Assembly (NCBI RefSeq): GCF_001187725.1 | Contig: NZ_LGIQ01000009.1 | Location: 810,547 to 874,546, forward strand | DNA from: Brevibacillus reuszeri | GTDB lineage: Bacteria; Bacillota; Bacilli; Brevibacillales; Brevibacillaceae | DNA length: 64,000 bases | Direction of reading: 5' to 3' | In this document: positions 26,294 through 35,127 of the stretch, one piece after another | Numbering within the stretch: position 1 is the first letter of the stretch | Layout: each line of letters starts with the position of its first letter | The notes under the pieces: generated by a model | The model's input: the letters and a program-made list of their open reading frames with translations, nothing else | Told to the model about the DNA's origin: nothing | The model's database searches: none | Made by a program: the position numbers and the translations under genes

Positions 26294-28324
26294 TTAAATC
26301 GGATAATGGCAGGCAACCATGCGTCCGTTTCCAATCGGCAGCAGCTCTGGTGCTATCTCTTTGCAACGGGCAGTCGCGGCTGGACAACGGGTATGGAAGC
26401 GGCAGCCAGGTGGTGGAGCGGCCGGAGAAGGAATTTCTCCCTTGATCGCTGAGAATTCCCTTCTTTGCGTAGGGTCTGGCCAAGGAATGGACGAAATCAG
26501 TAGAGCTGTATAGGGATGCGCGGGATGCTGGAACAATTCCTCTGCCGGTGCGATCTCCACAACATTTCCCAGATACATGACTCCGATCCGTGTAGAAACA
26601 TGCCTTACGATATTTAAACCGTGGGCAATGAACACATACGTGAGTCCGAGCTTGTTTTGCAATTCCTGCATGAGATTTACGATTTGAGCCTGGACAGATA
26701 CATCCAGCGCAGATACTGCTTCGTCTGCTAGCACAAATCTGGGCTCCAAGGCGATGGCGCGAGCGATGCCGATTCTCTGGCGCTGACCACCGGAAAATTC
26801 ATGAGGGTAACGATCTGCCCAGGAAGGGTTAAGCCCTACCATCTCGAGTAGCTTCTCAACCCTCGCCCTGCGATCCCCCCTGCTCAGGGAATTATGAACG
26901 TCCAGTGGCTCAGCAACGGTATCCTCTACCGTCCAGCGCGGATTAACCGAACCGTATGGGTCCTGAAAAATCATTTGCATGTCGCGCTGAATTTCCCGGC
27001 GCCGTGAAGCCCCCATACTACCAAGCTCCTCCCCGCGAAAAAACACCGAGCCTGCCGTTGCTTTTTCCAGCTGGATCAAAACACGTCCGAGCGTCGATTT
27101 GCCACTGCCCGATTCACCGACCAAGCCAAATGTCTCCCCCTCCCGTATCGCAAATGACACATTGTCTACGGCATGGATGACGGCTTTGGTTTGACCGAAT
27201 GAGCCTTTCACCGGATAGTGCTTCGTCAGGCCATTAACCTCAAACAACAGCTTTGACTGTCTATCTGAGCGATGCTCCACAGCAGAGCGCTCGGCTTCTG
27301 CAATTACTTCCACAGAGGTAGTCGCCAATTGCTCCAGCGTGTCCTCACCTGCAAGCAGGTCACTGTGCCAGCAAGCTGTCTCATGATCAGCCGTTCCGAC
27401 AAGAGGAGGTGCAGCTGCTTTGCATTGCTCTGTCGCCAGAGGACAACGCGGGTGGAATCGGCAACCCGATGGGAAATCTGCCGCATTTGGCGGAGTACCA
27501 TCAATTGTATAGAGCACAGCGGAGCGATCACTGTCCATTGTTGTAATGGAACGGAGCAGTCCCGCCGTATATGGATGCTGTGGATTAGAAAACAGCTTGT
27601 TGGTGGAAGCTTGCTCGACGATTTTGCCTGCATACATCACGATCATCCGATCAGCCATCTTAGCTGCAATACCCAGATCATGCGTAATGAGTAAAATCGC
27701 CATGCCGAATTCGGCTTGCAGGTCGCGCAAGAGGCTTAATATCTGCGCTTGGATTGTCACATCTAATGCAGTCGTCGGCTCGTCTGCAATAAGCAGCTCT
27801 GGTCCGCAGGCAAGCGCCATCGCGATCATGGCTCGCTGCAGCATGCCCCCTGACAGTTCATTTGGATATTGCTGAAAACGAAGCTGCGGTTCCAGTAATC
27901 CGACTCGCGCCAACAGGTCGATTGCACGGTTACGCGCTTCCTTTGCACTTCGCTTTTCATGCCTCCGAATCGTCTCAACAATCTGCGTTCCAATCGTAAA
28001 CACAGGATCGAACGCTGCCATCGGCTCTTGAAAAACCATCGCTACCCTTTTTCCCCGAATCGATTGCAGAACACTTTGCGGAAATACGGTCAAGTCCTCG
28101 CCATCCAGCTTGACCGTGCCTGCTGCAATACGTCCCCTTTCAAAGTCAATCAGGCGCATAATCGCTTTTGAGGTAATCGTTTTGCCGCTACCGGATTCCC
28201 CGACCATGCATACGGTTTCACCGCGGTTCATGTGAAATGACACATCGGTCACAGGCGTTACTGATCCTTCCGAGGTCGGAAATTCAATCGTCAGGCCTTT
28301 GATTTCGAGTAGGAGTTGTGACAT
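26294..28324 (-). CDS. Fused double ATPase of a peptide/nickel-type ABC transporter
   Basis: A 676-residue protein with two complete Opp/Dpp-type ATPase domains in one chain. The first has Walker A GESGSGKT (about 43-50), signature LSGGMLQRAMIA and Walker B LLIADEP. The second has Walker A GESGSGKS (about 404-411), signature [12 protein letters not shown] and FVLADEAVSALD. Each ends with the Cys-containing oligopeptide extension (CRFHPRCPLATEQC and CRFHTRCPAATARC), which in some members binds an Fe-S cluster. The fusion resembles GsiA/YejF. It energises the two permeases just upstream (17-bp gap). Confidence 0.92.
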   Translation of the reverse strand: MSQLLLEIKGLTIEFPTSEGSVTPVTDVSFHMNRGETVCMVGESGSGKTITSKAIMRLIDFERGRIAAGTVKLDGEDLTVFPQSVLQSIRGKRVAMVFQEPMAAFDPVFTIGTQIVETIRRHEKRSAKEARNRAIDLLARVGLLEPQLRFQQYPNELSGGMLQRAMIAMALACGPELLIADEPTTALDVTIQAQILSLLRDLQAEFGMAILLITHDLGIAAKMADRMIVMYAGKIVEQASTNKLFSNPQHPYTAGLLRSITTMDSDRSAVLYTIDGTPPNAADFPSGCRFHPRCPLATEQCKAAAPPLVGTADHETACWHSDLLAGEDTLEQLATTSVEVIAEAERSAVEHRSDRQSKLLFEVNGLTKHYPVKGSFGQTKAVIHAVDNVSFAIREGETFGLVGESGSGKSTLGRVLIQLEKATAGSVFFRGEELGSMGASRRREIQRDMQMIFQDPYGSVNPRWTVEDTVAEPLDVHNSLSRGDRRARVEKLLEMVGLNPSWADRYPHEFSGGQRQRIGIARAIALEPRFVLADEAVSALDVSVQAQIVNLMQELQNKLGLTYVFIAHGLNIVRHVSTRIGVMYLGNVVEIAPAEELFQHPAHPYTALLISSIPWPDPTQRREFSAIKGEIPSPAAPPPGCRFHTRCPAATARCKEIAPELLPIGNGRMVACHYPI

Positions 28325-28341
28325 TCGCTGCCTCCTTTGAA

Positions 28342-29226
28342 TTACCCGTTACTCTTTTTCGGGTCCAGTACGTCCCGAATCTGGTCGCCAATCACATTAA
28401 CAGACAGCACAAACAGGGCGATGGCAAGTCCAGGAAAGGTGCACACCCACCAGGCAACCGTCAAATATCCTCTCCCTTGGGACAAGACGGTGCCCCAATC
28501 CGGAATCTCTTTCATCACCCCAAGTCCAAGAAAGCTGAGGCTCGAACCGGTTAAAATGGACGTCCCAATACCGATTGTCGCCATGACCAAAAAAGGTGCC
28601 GTCGAGTTTGGCAGTACATGCTTCCAAAAGATGCGAATTTCGGAGCTACCGATCGATCGCGAAGCGGTGACATAGGAACGAAGCTTCACACTTAAAATCT
28701 GGCTGCGCATCACTCTCGCATAGCGGGGAATCGTTCCAGAGGCAATGGCAAGGACGACATTGAGCGTGCTTGGCCCGAGTGCCGCCGCAATTGCCAAAGC
28801 CAGAAGAATGCCTGGAATGGTCATCAATACCTCAATGATGCGCATAATGATCAGGTCAATCAGTCCACCCACGTAACCAGAAATGGCTCCAAGCACGCCT
28901 CCTGTCACCCCGCCAACGATGACGGAAGTAAGACCGATAAGCAGAGAGTCGCGGCTACCATAGACGACCAGTGTAAAAACGTCTCTTCCAAAATAGTCCG
29001 TTCCAAATAGATGACTTGCACTCGGCGGCTTCAGCAAATTAGCCGGATCGATCATCGTGGGAGAATAAGGCGCTACCCATTGCGGCACTATCGCACATAT
29101 GCCGAGAAACATCACAACCAGCCCTGCCGCAAACAGAAACAACTGTGTCAGATCGATTCGTCGCAGCCGATATCTTTGCAGCTGAACAGACGTCCCGAGC
29201 GGCTTCTCTATCGTTGTATCTTTCAT
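28342..29226 (-). CDS. ABC transporter permease, DppC-type
   Basis: A 294-residue inner-membrane permease with a hydrophobic N-terminal segment (about 33-53) and the DppC/OppC core. It has five further membrane spans and the ATPase-contact loop SRSIGSSEIRIFWKHVLPN, followed by LSFLGLGVMKEIPDWGTVL. I used the ATG at 29226 (MKDTTIEK), preceded by AAGGGGGGAA, and not the upstream in-frame start. It pairs with the DppB-type permease at 29240-30166. Confidence 0.92.
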   Translation of the reverse strand: MKDTTIEKPLGTSVQLQRYRLRRIDLTQLFLFAAGLVVMFLGICAIVPQWVAPYSPTMIDPANLLKPPSASHLFGTDYFGRDVFTLVVYGSRDSLLIGLTSVIVGGVTGGVLGAISGYVGGLIDLIIMRIIEVLMTIPGILLALAIAAALGPSTLNVVLAIASGTIPRYARVMRSQILSVKLRSYVTASRSIGSSEIRIFWKHVLPNSTAPFLVMATIGIGTSILTGSSLSFLGLGVMKEIPDWGTVLSQGRGYLTVAWWVCTFPGLAIALFVLSVNVIGDQIRDVLDPKKSNG

Positions 29227-29239
29227 CCCAATTCCCCCC

Positions 29240-30166
29240 TTACTGCGATCGTCGAATACGCGGATCGACGAAGGAATACGATACATCTACCAACAAATTT
29301 ACGAGTACATAGATGATTGCGGTGAAAAAGACCACACCTTGTACCACTGGCATATCCTTGGACATAATTGCATCTGCAAGTATCCGTCCGATGCCTTGAC
29401 GGGCAAATACTGTCTCGACGACAACAGTTCCGCTCAAGAGCTCTCCAATCATGACCCCCATGATCGTCAAGGCTGGAATGAGTGCGTTTCGCAGAGCGTG
29501 TTTGTACATAACGACTCTCTCGGTCAAGCCTTTTGAGCGCAGAGTCACAATGAATGGCTCACTAATGACCTCCAGCATCGTATTTCGCACCATTCGCACG
29601 ATAAACCCTGCCCCGACAAGCCCCAATGTCACCCCTGGCAGAATTAGAGATTTCCAACCATCTGATCCTGCGATTGGAAATACTCCCAAGTGTATGGAAA
29701 AGAGCAATAAGAGCAAAATTCCCGTCCAGAAAGTTGGCATGGAGATCCCGAACAAACCTACAAATCTTGCTAGGATGTCGATGACTCCATTTCGATGAAT
29801 GGCGGATAACACACCGAGGATCGTGCCTACCAGGACAGAGACAATCGCGCTGGCAGCAGTCAAAGCAAGGGTTGCCGGCACATGCTCCAAAATTTTCGGA
29901 AGAACTGGCGTACTATCAATCCGCGATGCGCCAAAATCCCCCTGCAACAGCTGCAGAAAATACTGCATGAATTGAACATAAAACGGTTGATCAAGCCCCA
30001 ATTGCTGCCGCATTTGCTCAATCGCCTCGGGTGTCGTCGCGGTTCCATCGAGCATCTGTAAAACCGGATCTCCGGGCAGAACGTACATAATCACAAAAAC
30101 GAGCATCGACGAGCCAATAACGACGAGCAGCGAGGTTAGCAATCGGGTAGCAAACGTTCCGGTCAC
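29240..30166 (-). CDS. ABC transporter permease, DppB-type
   Basis: A 308-residue permease with the standard DppB/OppB layout. It has an N-terminal membrane helix (RLLTSLLVVIGSSMLVFVIMYVLPGDP), a periplasm-facing loop with GLDQPFYVQF, then five more helices and the EAA-like loop RSKGLTERVVMYKHALRNALIP. The start is GTG with GGAGGG upstream. It forms the translocation path with the adjacent DppC-type protein. Confidence 0.92.
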   Translation of the reverse strand: MTGTFATRLLTSLLVVIGSSMLVFVIMYVLPGDPVLQMLDGTATTPEAIEQMRQQLGLDQPFYVQFMQYFLQLLQGDFGASRIDSTPVLPKILEHVPATLALTAASAIVSVLVGTILGVLSAIHRNGVIDILARFVGLFGISMPTFWTGILLLLLFSIHLGVFPIAGSDGWKSLILPGVTLGLVGAGFIVRMVRNTMLEVISEPFIVTLRSKGLTERVVMYKHALRNALIPALTIMGVMIGELLSGTVVVETVFARQGIGRILADAIMSKDMPVVQGVVFFTAIIYVLVNLLVDVSYSFVDPRIRRSQ

Positions 30167-30186
30167 CTACACTTCCCTCCTCTCGT

Positions 30187-31839
30187 TTATTGGTGAATAG
30201 TGACGTCGTAGAATAACGGATAGCCAAGCAAATCGAACTGCAATCCTTCTACCTTTTTCGAGTGAGCGACCGTATACGGGAAGACATAGATCGGGAGAAT
30301 GATCGCATTGTCAATCATGTATCGCTGGATCTCTTCATAAATTTCCTTTCGCTTTTGCGGATCGCTTTCTTTTGCCCCCTGATCGAGCAGCTGATCTATC
30401 TCTGGCTCTGCAATATTCGACCAGTTAGTGCCGCCTTTGGTAAAGACTCTATCCGAACGGAATAGATTGCGTAAAATATCAGGGTCTGCTTTTACCTGAG
30501 AGTTCCCGAAAATGTCGTATTCACCGTTTGTGATTGGGGTATTGGTATCCTTTGTAATGTTCAAATTGACCTGAATCCCGATTTGTTTTAGCTGCTGCTG
30601 CACGATAGCAGCAATATCATTGCGTTTTTCACGGTTTGGCGAACCGTCTAGGTAGCGTAGAACCAGCTTTTTGCCGTCTTTTTCGCGAATTCCGTCTGTG
30701 CCCAGCTTCCAGCCCAGTTCGTCGAGCAGCTGATTCGCTTTTGCAATATCCGGCTTTAGCTTGTTTTCGAGGGAAGAATCATAGCCGAGAATACCTGGCG
30801 TCAAAGCTGACCACGCCCGCTCGTACGTTCCCAAATAAAGCGTGCGAACAATCGTATCTACATCAACAGCAAGCTGGACTGCCTGACGCGCTTTTAGCTC
30901 GCTCCAAGGCTCGCTTTTTGTATTGATGTAGAGGGAAAATGCAGTTCCATTTGTGATGGACTGGTCGACGGTAATATTGGGGTCATTTTGCAGGGATGTA
31001 ATCAGTTGTGGTGGAACTGCCTCCGCTGCGAGTGCTTGACCGCTCTGCACACTGCCGATCCGTGTCGCTTCCTCTGGAATGATCTTGAAAGTAATCTTGC
31101 TCAGTTGCGAAGGTCCTTTGTTGTTTGCCCCAGGAGGTCCCCAGTTGTAGTCCGGATTTCTTTCCAGCACGATTTGGTCGTTTTCCGTCCAGCTCACGAA
31201 TTTGAACGGTCCCGAGCCAACAGGATGCTTACCATATTGATCTTTGTATTGTTCAAATGCCTTTGGCGAGGAAATTCCGAGAAAGGCTGAGCTAAGACCG
31301 CTCAGTAGTGGTTCAAACGGCTCTGACAGAATGATTTTGATCGTATGCTCATCTACGACCTCTGCTGAAGAGAAGGTGCCGAGCAGGGAGCGGGATTGTC
31401 CACGTCCTCCTGCAAAAATGTGATCAAAATTCGCCTTTACCGCTGCGGCATTAAACGCAGTGCCATCCTGGAATTTCACATCCTTACGCAGTTTGAATGT
31501 ATATTCCTTGCCGTCCTCCGATTTGGTCCAGCTTGAAGCCAGCCACGGCTGAAAGGTTCCATCCTTTGCTTGAAACACGAGGCTGTCAAAAATGTTGCGA
31601 AACACGCGATGGGATACCGCAAATCCACTTGCGCCCGCATCCAGCGTGTCTGGAGAGGTCGCCAAGGCATAGGTGAACTCGCCGCCTTGTTCACCCCCCG
31701 CTGAAGAATCTGCCTGGTTTGGCTGTCCCGAAGCATTCGTGCTCTGTCCCTGACTCGAAGAGCATCCTGCGAGCAGCGCTGCCGCTATAAGAGAAATAGC
31801 TGTATGTTTTATCCACTTGTTTGTGCTTCTGATCTCCAC
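30187..31839 (-). CDS. Extracellular solute-binding lipoprotein (family 5)
   Basis: A 550-residue solute-binding protein with a lipoprotein signal peptide (lysine-rich start, hydrophobic stretch, lipobox LLAGCSSS near residue 25). It has family-5 blocks such as DTLDAGASG, TKSEDGKEYTFKLRKDVKFQDG and the domain-swap region around GSGPFKFVSW. It is anchored to the outer face of the membrane and delivers substrate to the two permeases downstream. The start is GTG, preceded by AGGGAG. The substrate is unknown; peptides or small sulfur or nickel compounds are all possible for this family. Confidence 0.9.
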   Translation of the reverse strand: MEIRSTNKWIKHTAISLIAAALLAGCSSSQGQSTNASGQPNQADSSAGGEQGGEFTYALATSPDTLDAGASGFAVSHRVFRNIFDSLVFQAKDGTFQPWLASSWTKSEDGKEYTFKLRKDVKFQDGTAFNAAAVKANFDHIFAGGRGQSRSLLGTFSSAEVVDEHTIKIILSEPFEPLLSGLSSAFLGISSPKAFEQYKDQYGKHPVGSGPFKFVSWTENDQIVLERNPDYNWGPPGANNKGPSQLSKITFKIIPEEATRIGSVQSGQALAAEAVPPQLITSLQNDPNITVDQSITNGTAFSLYINTKSEPWSELKARQAVQLAVDVDTIVRTLYLGTYERAWSALTPGILGYDSSLENKLKPDIAKANQLLDELGWKLGTDGIREKDGKKLVLRYLDGSPNREKRNDIAAIVQQQLKQIGIQVNLNITKDTNTPITNGEYDIFGNSQVKADPDILRNLFRSDRVFTKGGTNWSNIAEPEIDQLLDQGAKESDPQKRKEIYEEIQRYMIDNAIILPIYVFPYTVAHSKKVEGLQFDLLGYPLFYDVTIHQ

Positions 31840-31881
31840 TGTCGTCCTACTCCCTTATTTGTTATTGGTTTATGGTTGCAG

Positions 31882-32358
31882 TCAGCCCACGCTGTGCGCA
31901 GCCTGTGCTTGCTTGATCCGATCAATCTGTCCGATATGGTGATGGACGTGCTTGATGAATCCGGCCGCGATATCGACGACACGTACGGCATCTCCTTTGT
32001 GGCTGATCCCTGTCTTCCCAGCGTCTTCTGGCGCCAATCTCGTAAATAACTGAGAATTGTAACGGAGCAAAGCGTTGTAGGCTTGCAAAATCTCCTCAGG
32101 ATCACTCTCATTTGCCTTCTGTCCATTCACCCAATTGTCTTGGTTGAAAGCCGGAAGCTGTACCGTCGTGCCAGAAAGAACATCACGAATGCGAAACGAA
32201 ACGACAAGATGATGATCAAGTAAATGGGTGAGAACTTCCGTTACGCTCCACGATTCTGCTGTTTCCTTCCAGTGCAGCTCTTCTGTTGTCAATCCTTTGA
32301 TTGCTTCTGCTAAGTGGGCGTGTAAATCCAGGTAGGCTTGAATATCGATTTGGCTCAT
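31882..32358 (-). CDS. DinB/YfiT-like four-helix metal-binding protein
   Basis: A 158-residue protein of the DinB/YfiT superfamily, which is unrelated to DNA polymerase IV. Typical features are a helical bundle with a conserved W-S-x-x-E-V-L-x-H-L segment (SWSVTEVLTHLLDHH, about 43-57) and a histidine-rich helix near the C-terminus (IKHVHHHIGQID) that together form a three-histidine metal site. The ATG at 32358 has GGGAGG about 9 bases upstream. Some members are bacillithiol- or mycothiol-dependent transferases. It sits just upstream of the binding-protein gene, so it may process the imported substrate; that role is inferred from position. Confidence 0.8.
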   Translation of the reverse strand: MSQIDIQAYLDLHAHLAEAIKGLTTEELHWKETAESWSVTEVLTHLLDHHLVVSFRIRDVLSGTTVQLPAFNQDNWVNGQKANESDPEEILQAYNALLRYNSQLFTRLAPEDAGKTGISHKGDAVRVVDIAAGFIKHVHHHIGQIDRIKQAQAAHSVG

Positions 32359-32455
32359 GTCTTCATTTCCTCCCATGTATGAATGAATAAATGGAATAAT
32401 TTAAACTAAAACAATATGTTTAATCGGATTAATTTCAGTGATAAACCCTCTCCGC

Positions 32456-33529
32456 TCATACTTTGTGCACATGATCGATTTGGACCTTTGAAACATTCTC
32501 CCAAACGGTACTCGGAATCTCTTTGCGAAGCACAGGCATCACATCGGCAGCAAACCGTTCGATTTGCTCCAGTTGTTCTGCCTCCGTCAGACCGTCCACG
32601 CTGATGCTAAGTACCTGGTGACCAAATGCTTCCTGATATTTCAAGATTTTCTCGATGACAAAATCAGCGCTTCCAATCAAAGCAGGACCATTTTTGATAT
32701 TGTCTTCCAGGTCGGTGAAAGGCGATTGATTGTGCTTGGAGGCTTCTGTCGAGTGAAAGGCATTATAGTAGGGGCGGTACCGCTTGATCGCCTCCTCTGA
32801 AGAATTTGCAAGGTACAAAGTACCACCACCTGCTCCAACCACAGCTTCCTTTGGATCATGCCCATAATGCGCCCAGCGCTCCCGATAATGATCAATCAGC
32901 GCCTTGTATTTGCTCATATGGTGAAACCCGTTTGACGAGAAGATTGGATCACCATTTTTTGCAGCCAGCTCAGTGGAAAGGGGACTGGATGCACTGCCAT
33001 GCCAAATCGGGATTTTTGCCTGAAACGGTCTGGGTTGCGTCGTCACCTGCTGAAGTGCTGGTCTGTATTTACCTTCCCACGTAACATTCTCTTCGTTCCA
33101 TAACCGCTTGAGCAGCTCGTATCGCTCCGCAAGCGAATCCCACTGCTCATCCTCAGTGATGCCAAACAGCGGATAATGGCGTGGATCGTTGCCTTTTCCA
33201 ATAATCAATTCCAGACGCCCGCCTGACAAATGATCAAGTGTAGCATAGTCTTCGGCTACCCTGACCGGATCGAGCACACTCAGTACGGTCACAGTAGTCA
33301 GCAAGCGAATGCGTGATGTTTGTACAGCAATAGCTGTCAGGACGACAGGCGGTGCCGAGGAAATAAACGGCTCTCCATGACGCTCCCCCACTCCGTAGGC
33401 TTCAAAGCCCAGCTTTTCAGCAAGGACAGCCTGCTTCAAAACATTTTGAAACTTTTGTTGTGTCGTTAATGCTTCCCCCGTCACTGCGTTTGGAATATTC
33501 ATCATGAGACTGAACAAAGCAAATTTCAT
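32456..33529 (-). CDS. LLM-class flavin-dependent oxidoreductase (paralogue 2)
   Basis: A 357-residue luciferase-like monooxygenase, nearly co-linear with the one at 25178-26254. Shared blocks include MKFAL, GFEAYGVGERHG, LLTTVTVLS-LDPVRVAEDYATLDHLSGGR, EQWDSLAERYELL, WHGSASS and GHQVLSISVDGLTEAEQ. Its main differences are in the central loop and the extreme C-terminus, which suggests related but distinct substrates. It lies upstream of the DinB and ABC genes and downstream of the LysR gene, all on one strand, with a dyad in its promoter region. Confidence 0.88.
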   Translation of the reverse strand: MKFALFSLMMNIPNAVTGEALTTQQKFQNVLKQAVLAEKLGFEAYGVGERHGEPFISSAPPVVLTAIAVQTSRIRLLTTVTVLSVLDPVRVAEDYATLDHLSGGRLELIIGKGNDPRHYPLFGITEDEQWDSLAERYELLKRLWNEENVTWEGKYRPALQQVTTQPRPFQAKIPIWHGSASSPLSTELAAKNGDPIFSSNGFHHMSKYKALIDHYRERWAHYGHDPKEAVVGAGGGTLYLANSSEEAIKRYRPYYNAFHSTEASKHNQSPFTDLEDNIKNGPALIGSADFVIEKILKYQEAFGHQVLSISVDGLTEAEQLEQIERFAADVMPVLRKEIPSTVWENVSKVQIDHVHKV

Positions 33530-33571
33530 GTAAAAGATCTTCCTTCCCCATGTGCTTGAAATGCTGAATTT

Positions 33572-33600
33572 ATAAAACCGATAAGAATAGTTGGTTTTAT
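33572..33600. promoter_or_regulatory. 8-bp dyad upstream of LLM paralogue 2 (candidate LysR site)
   Basis: ATAAAACC (33572-33579) and GGTTTTAT (33593-33600) form a perfect inverted repeat with a 13-base spacer. It is about 45 bases upstream of the LLM start codon and downstream of the LysR gene, a position suitable for an operator. The assignment to the neighbouring LysR protein is inference. Confidence 0.45.
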
Positions 33601-33690
33601 GATTTCAAACTTTATCACCCAGCTTACGCATCGTCAATTGATTCCCCAATTAGGTATTTCTATAGATCGATTGAAACATTCGATTCAGCT

Positions 33691-34566
33691 TCATTCAAAA
33701 GATCCGATCAGCTTTAAAAAACGTTTGCGTAGCTCGGCACCTTCCCCTTTTAAGGTAATGATGTTTGTTCGTAACGAAATGCTTGCCAGCCCAGGGATGT
33801 CAATCGGAAACAACAGATTGTCACCCACTTCCCTTCGCGCGCACAAATCAGGCAAAAATCCGATGCCCATTCCTTTTGCAATGCATTTTTTGGCAGCCTC
33901 ATGATTATCGATGTTCAGATCGATCACGGGTGGTCGCTGCAGCGTCTCGAACAAGCTGTGCAGCTTCATCCAGTCAAGCGATCCGCACTCGAAAAACACG
34001 AGCTTTTCCCCGCCAATCTCTTCAAGTGTACTCGGATGATGATGGGTAAATGAGTGGTTTTGGTGGACGTATAAGCGGATCGGGTCTTCATAGAACAAAA
34101 CCGAATCGATTAAGGGATGGCTAATATTGCGGACAAGTCCCAAATCGATTTCCTTTTGCAGGACTTTTTCCACGATCGTTTCGCTCGGCGCTGTCAGCAG
34201 CTTGATTTGCAGCTCGGGGTTCATTTGCTTCAGAAGAGGAAGCAGCTCCGGCATAATATAAGCGGAAACGGAAGCGGTGCAGCCGATCCTCAGCTCGTGC
34301 AAGGTGGTCAGCTCTCGTCGCAGCTGCTGCTTTCCTTTGCGAAAGGATTGCAGAATTTGCTGGGCGTACGGGAGAAATTGCTTCCCCTTTTCGGTTAATG
34401 AAAAGCTTTTGCCTTCTCGCAGGAACAGCTTGACATCCAATTCCCGCTCCAGCGTCTGTATGCGCGCCGAAATTGAGGGCTGTGATAAAAAAAGAGCATC
34501 CGCAGCTTTATTGAAGCTATTGAAATGGACGACATACACAAACGCTTCGAGGTTTTCAATATTCAT
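33691..34566 (-). CDS. LysR-family transcriptional regulator
   Basis: A 291-residue LysR protein with an N-terminal winged helix (MNIENLEAFVYVVHFNSF, FNKAADALFLSQPSISARIQTLE) and a two-lobed effector domain. I used the ATG at 34566 with AAAGGGAGG upstream; the longer in-frame start overlaps this site. It is immediately upstream of the LLM, DinB and ABC transporter genes in the same direction, so it probably controls their substrate-induced expression. The effector is unknown. Confidence 0.9.
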   Translation of the reverse strand: MNIENLEAFVYVVHFNSFNKAADALFLSQPSISARIQTLERELDVKLFLREGKSFSLTEKGKQFLPYAQQILQSFRKGKQQLRRELTTLHELRIGCTASVSAYIMPELLPLLKQMNPELQIKLLTAPSETIVEKVLQKEIDLGLVRNISHPLIDSVLFYEDPIRLYVHQNHSFTHHHPSTLEEIGGEKLVFFECGSLDWMKLHSLFETLQRPPVIDLNIDNHEAAKKCIAKGMGIGFLPDLCARREVGDNLLFPIDIPGLASISLRTNIITLKGEGAELRKRFLKLIGSFE

Positions 34567-34637
34567 CCAATGGCCTCCCTTTATGTTTAGTGGCATCTGG
34601 AAGCATTTGGCCGCATCGTAACTGCTGTAACTTCGAT

Positions 34638-34916
34638 TTAATCAAAGATGGAAACGTGCTTTCCGAGGGCGTTTATCCCCATAAAGGTCTTGGCATCAAA
34701 CGCTTCAATACATACCACCTCGGAAACATTCAATGGCTCTGCCACCACCATCGCCTGGATTTGCGCATCACTGTAAAATTCAAATGCATAGCGATGCAGG
34801 AAGCGGATTCGCCACACCTTTTGCCCATTAAGAGACGCAAAAAATTGCGCAAGATGAGGACAGAATTCCGCCTCTGCCTGAAAAACCTGCTGGCAATTCA
34901 GACATCTATATTCCAT
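34638..34916 (-). CDS. Small protein with a Cys/His zinc-ribbon-like motif
   Basis: A 92-residue protein that starts MEYRCLNCQQVFQ. The N-terminal CLNC followed by EFCPH (Cys5, Cys8, Cys20, His22) looks like a small metal-binding knuckle. The rest is a mixed alpha/beta segment with no family I recognise. I chose the ATG at 34916 because AGGAGG lies 6 bases upstream; an ATG two codons earlier is too close to it. Its leader contains a strong terminator-like hairpin at 34952-34990, so expression may be controlled by attenuation. Confidence 0.6.
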   Translation of the reverse strand: MEYRCLNCQQVFQAEAEFCPHLAQFFASLNGQKVWRIRFLHRYAFEFYSDAQIQAMVVAEPLNVSEVVCIEAFDAKTFMGINALGKHVSIFD

Positions 34917-34951
34917 GAACATCCTCCTAACTGAATGTAGGGAAATAAGAC

Positions 34952-34990
34952 AAAAAGCCCCCTTACTTGCCTGACGCAAGCTATGGGAGC
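34952..34990 (-). terminator. Terminator-like hairpin in the leader of the small Cys/His protein (possible attenuator)
   Basis: On the minus strand, GCUCCC (34990-34985) pairs with GGGGGC (34962-34957) and an inner GCUUGC/GCAAG stem (34981-34976 with 34970-34966) completes the hairpin, followed by UUUUU. No gene lies upstream on this strand, so transcripts from a candidate promoter at 35023-35051 would meet this structure about 25-65 nt after starting and 36 nt before the start codon. Confidence 0.6.
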
Positions 34991-35022
34991 CTTCAGTTGA
35001 CTGATCGGCGAGATTATCATTT

Positions 35023-35058
35023 AGTCTAATCTGATTATTCCAAGCGGTCAAGTGAGTA
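35023..35058. promoter_or_regulatory. Candidate divergent promoters for the small protein and the multicopper oxidase
   Basis: Minus strand: TTGACC (35051-35046), a 17-base spacer and TAGACT (35028-35023) form a fair -35/-10 pair. Plus strand: TATAAT near 35058-35065 is a good -10, with only a weak -35 (ATTCCA). The two overlap, so opposite transcription may be mutually exclusive. Promoter calls by eye are tentative. Confidence 0.35.
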
Positions 35059-35127
35059 TTATAATCTCCATCTTTTCTTCATAGTCCTGTGCTACTTTTG
35101 AGGCATCGGCATAAAGGAGGTTTCTAC

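Noticed and set aside
31882..32358. DNA polymerase IV (DinB)
   Set aside because: The sequence is the unrelated DinB/YfiT helical-bundle family, lacking polymerase motifs.
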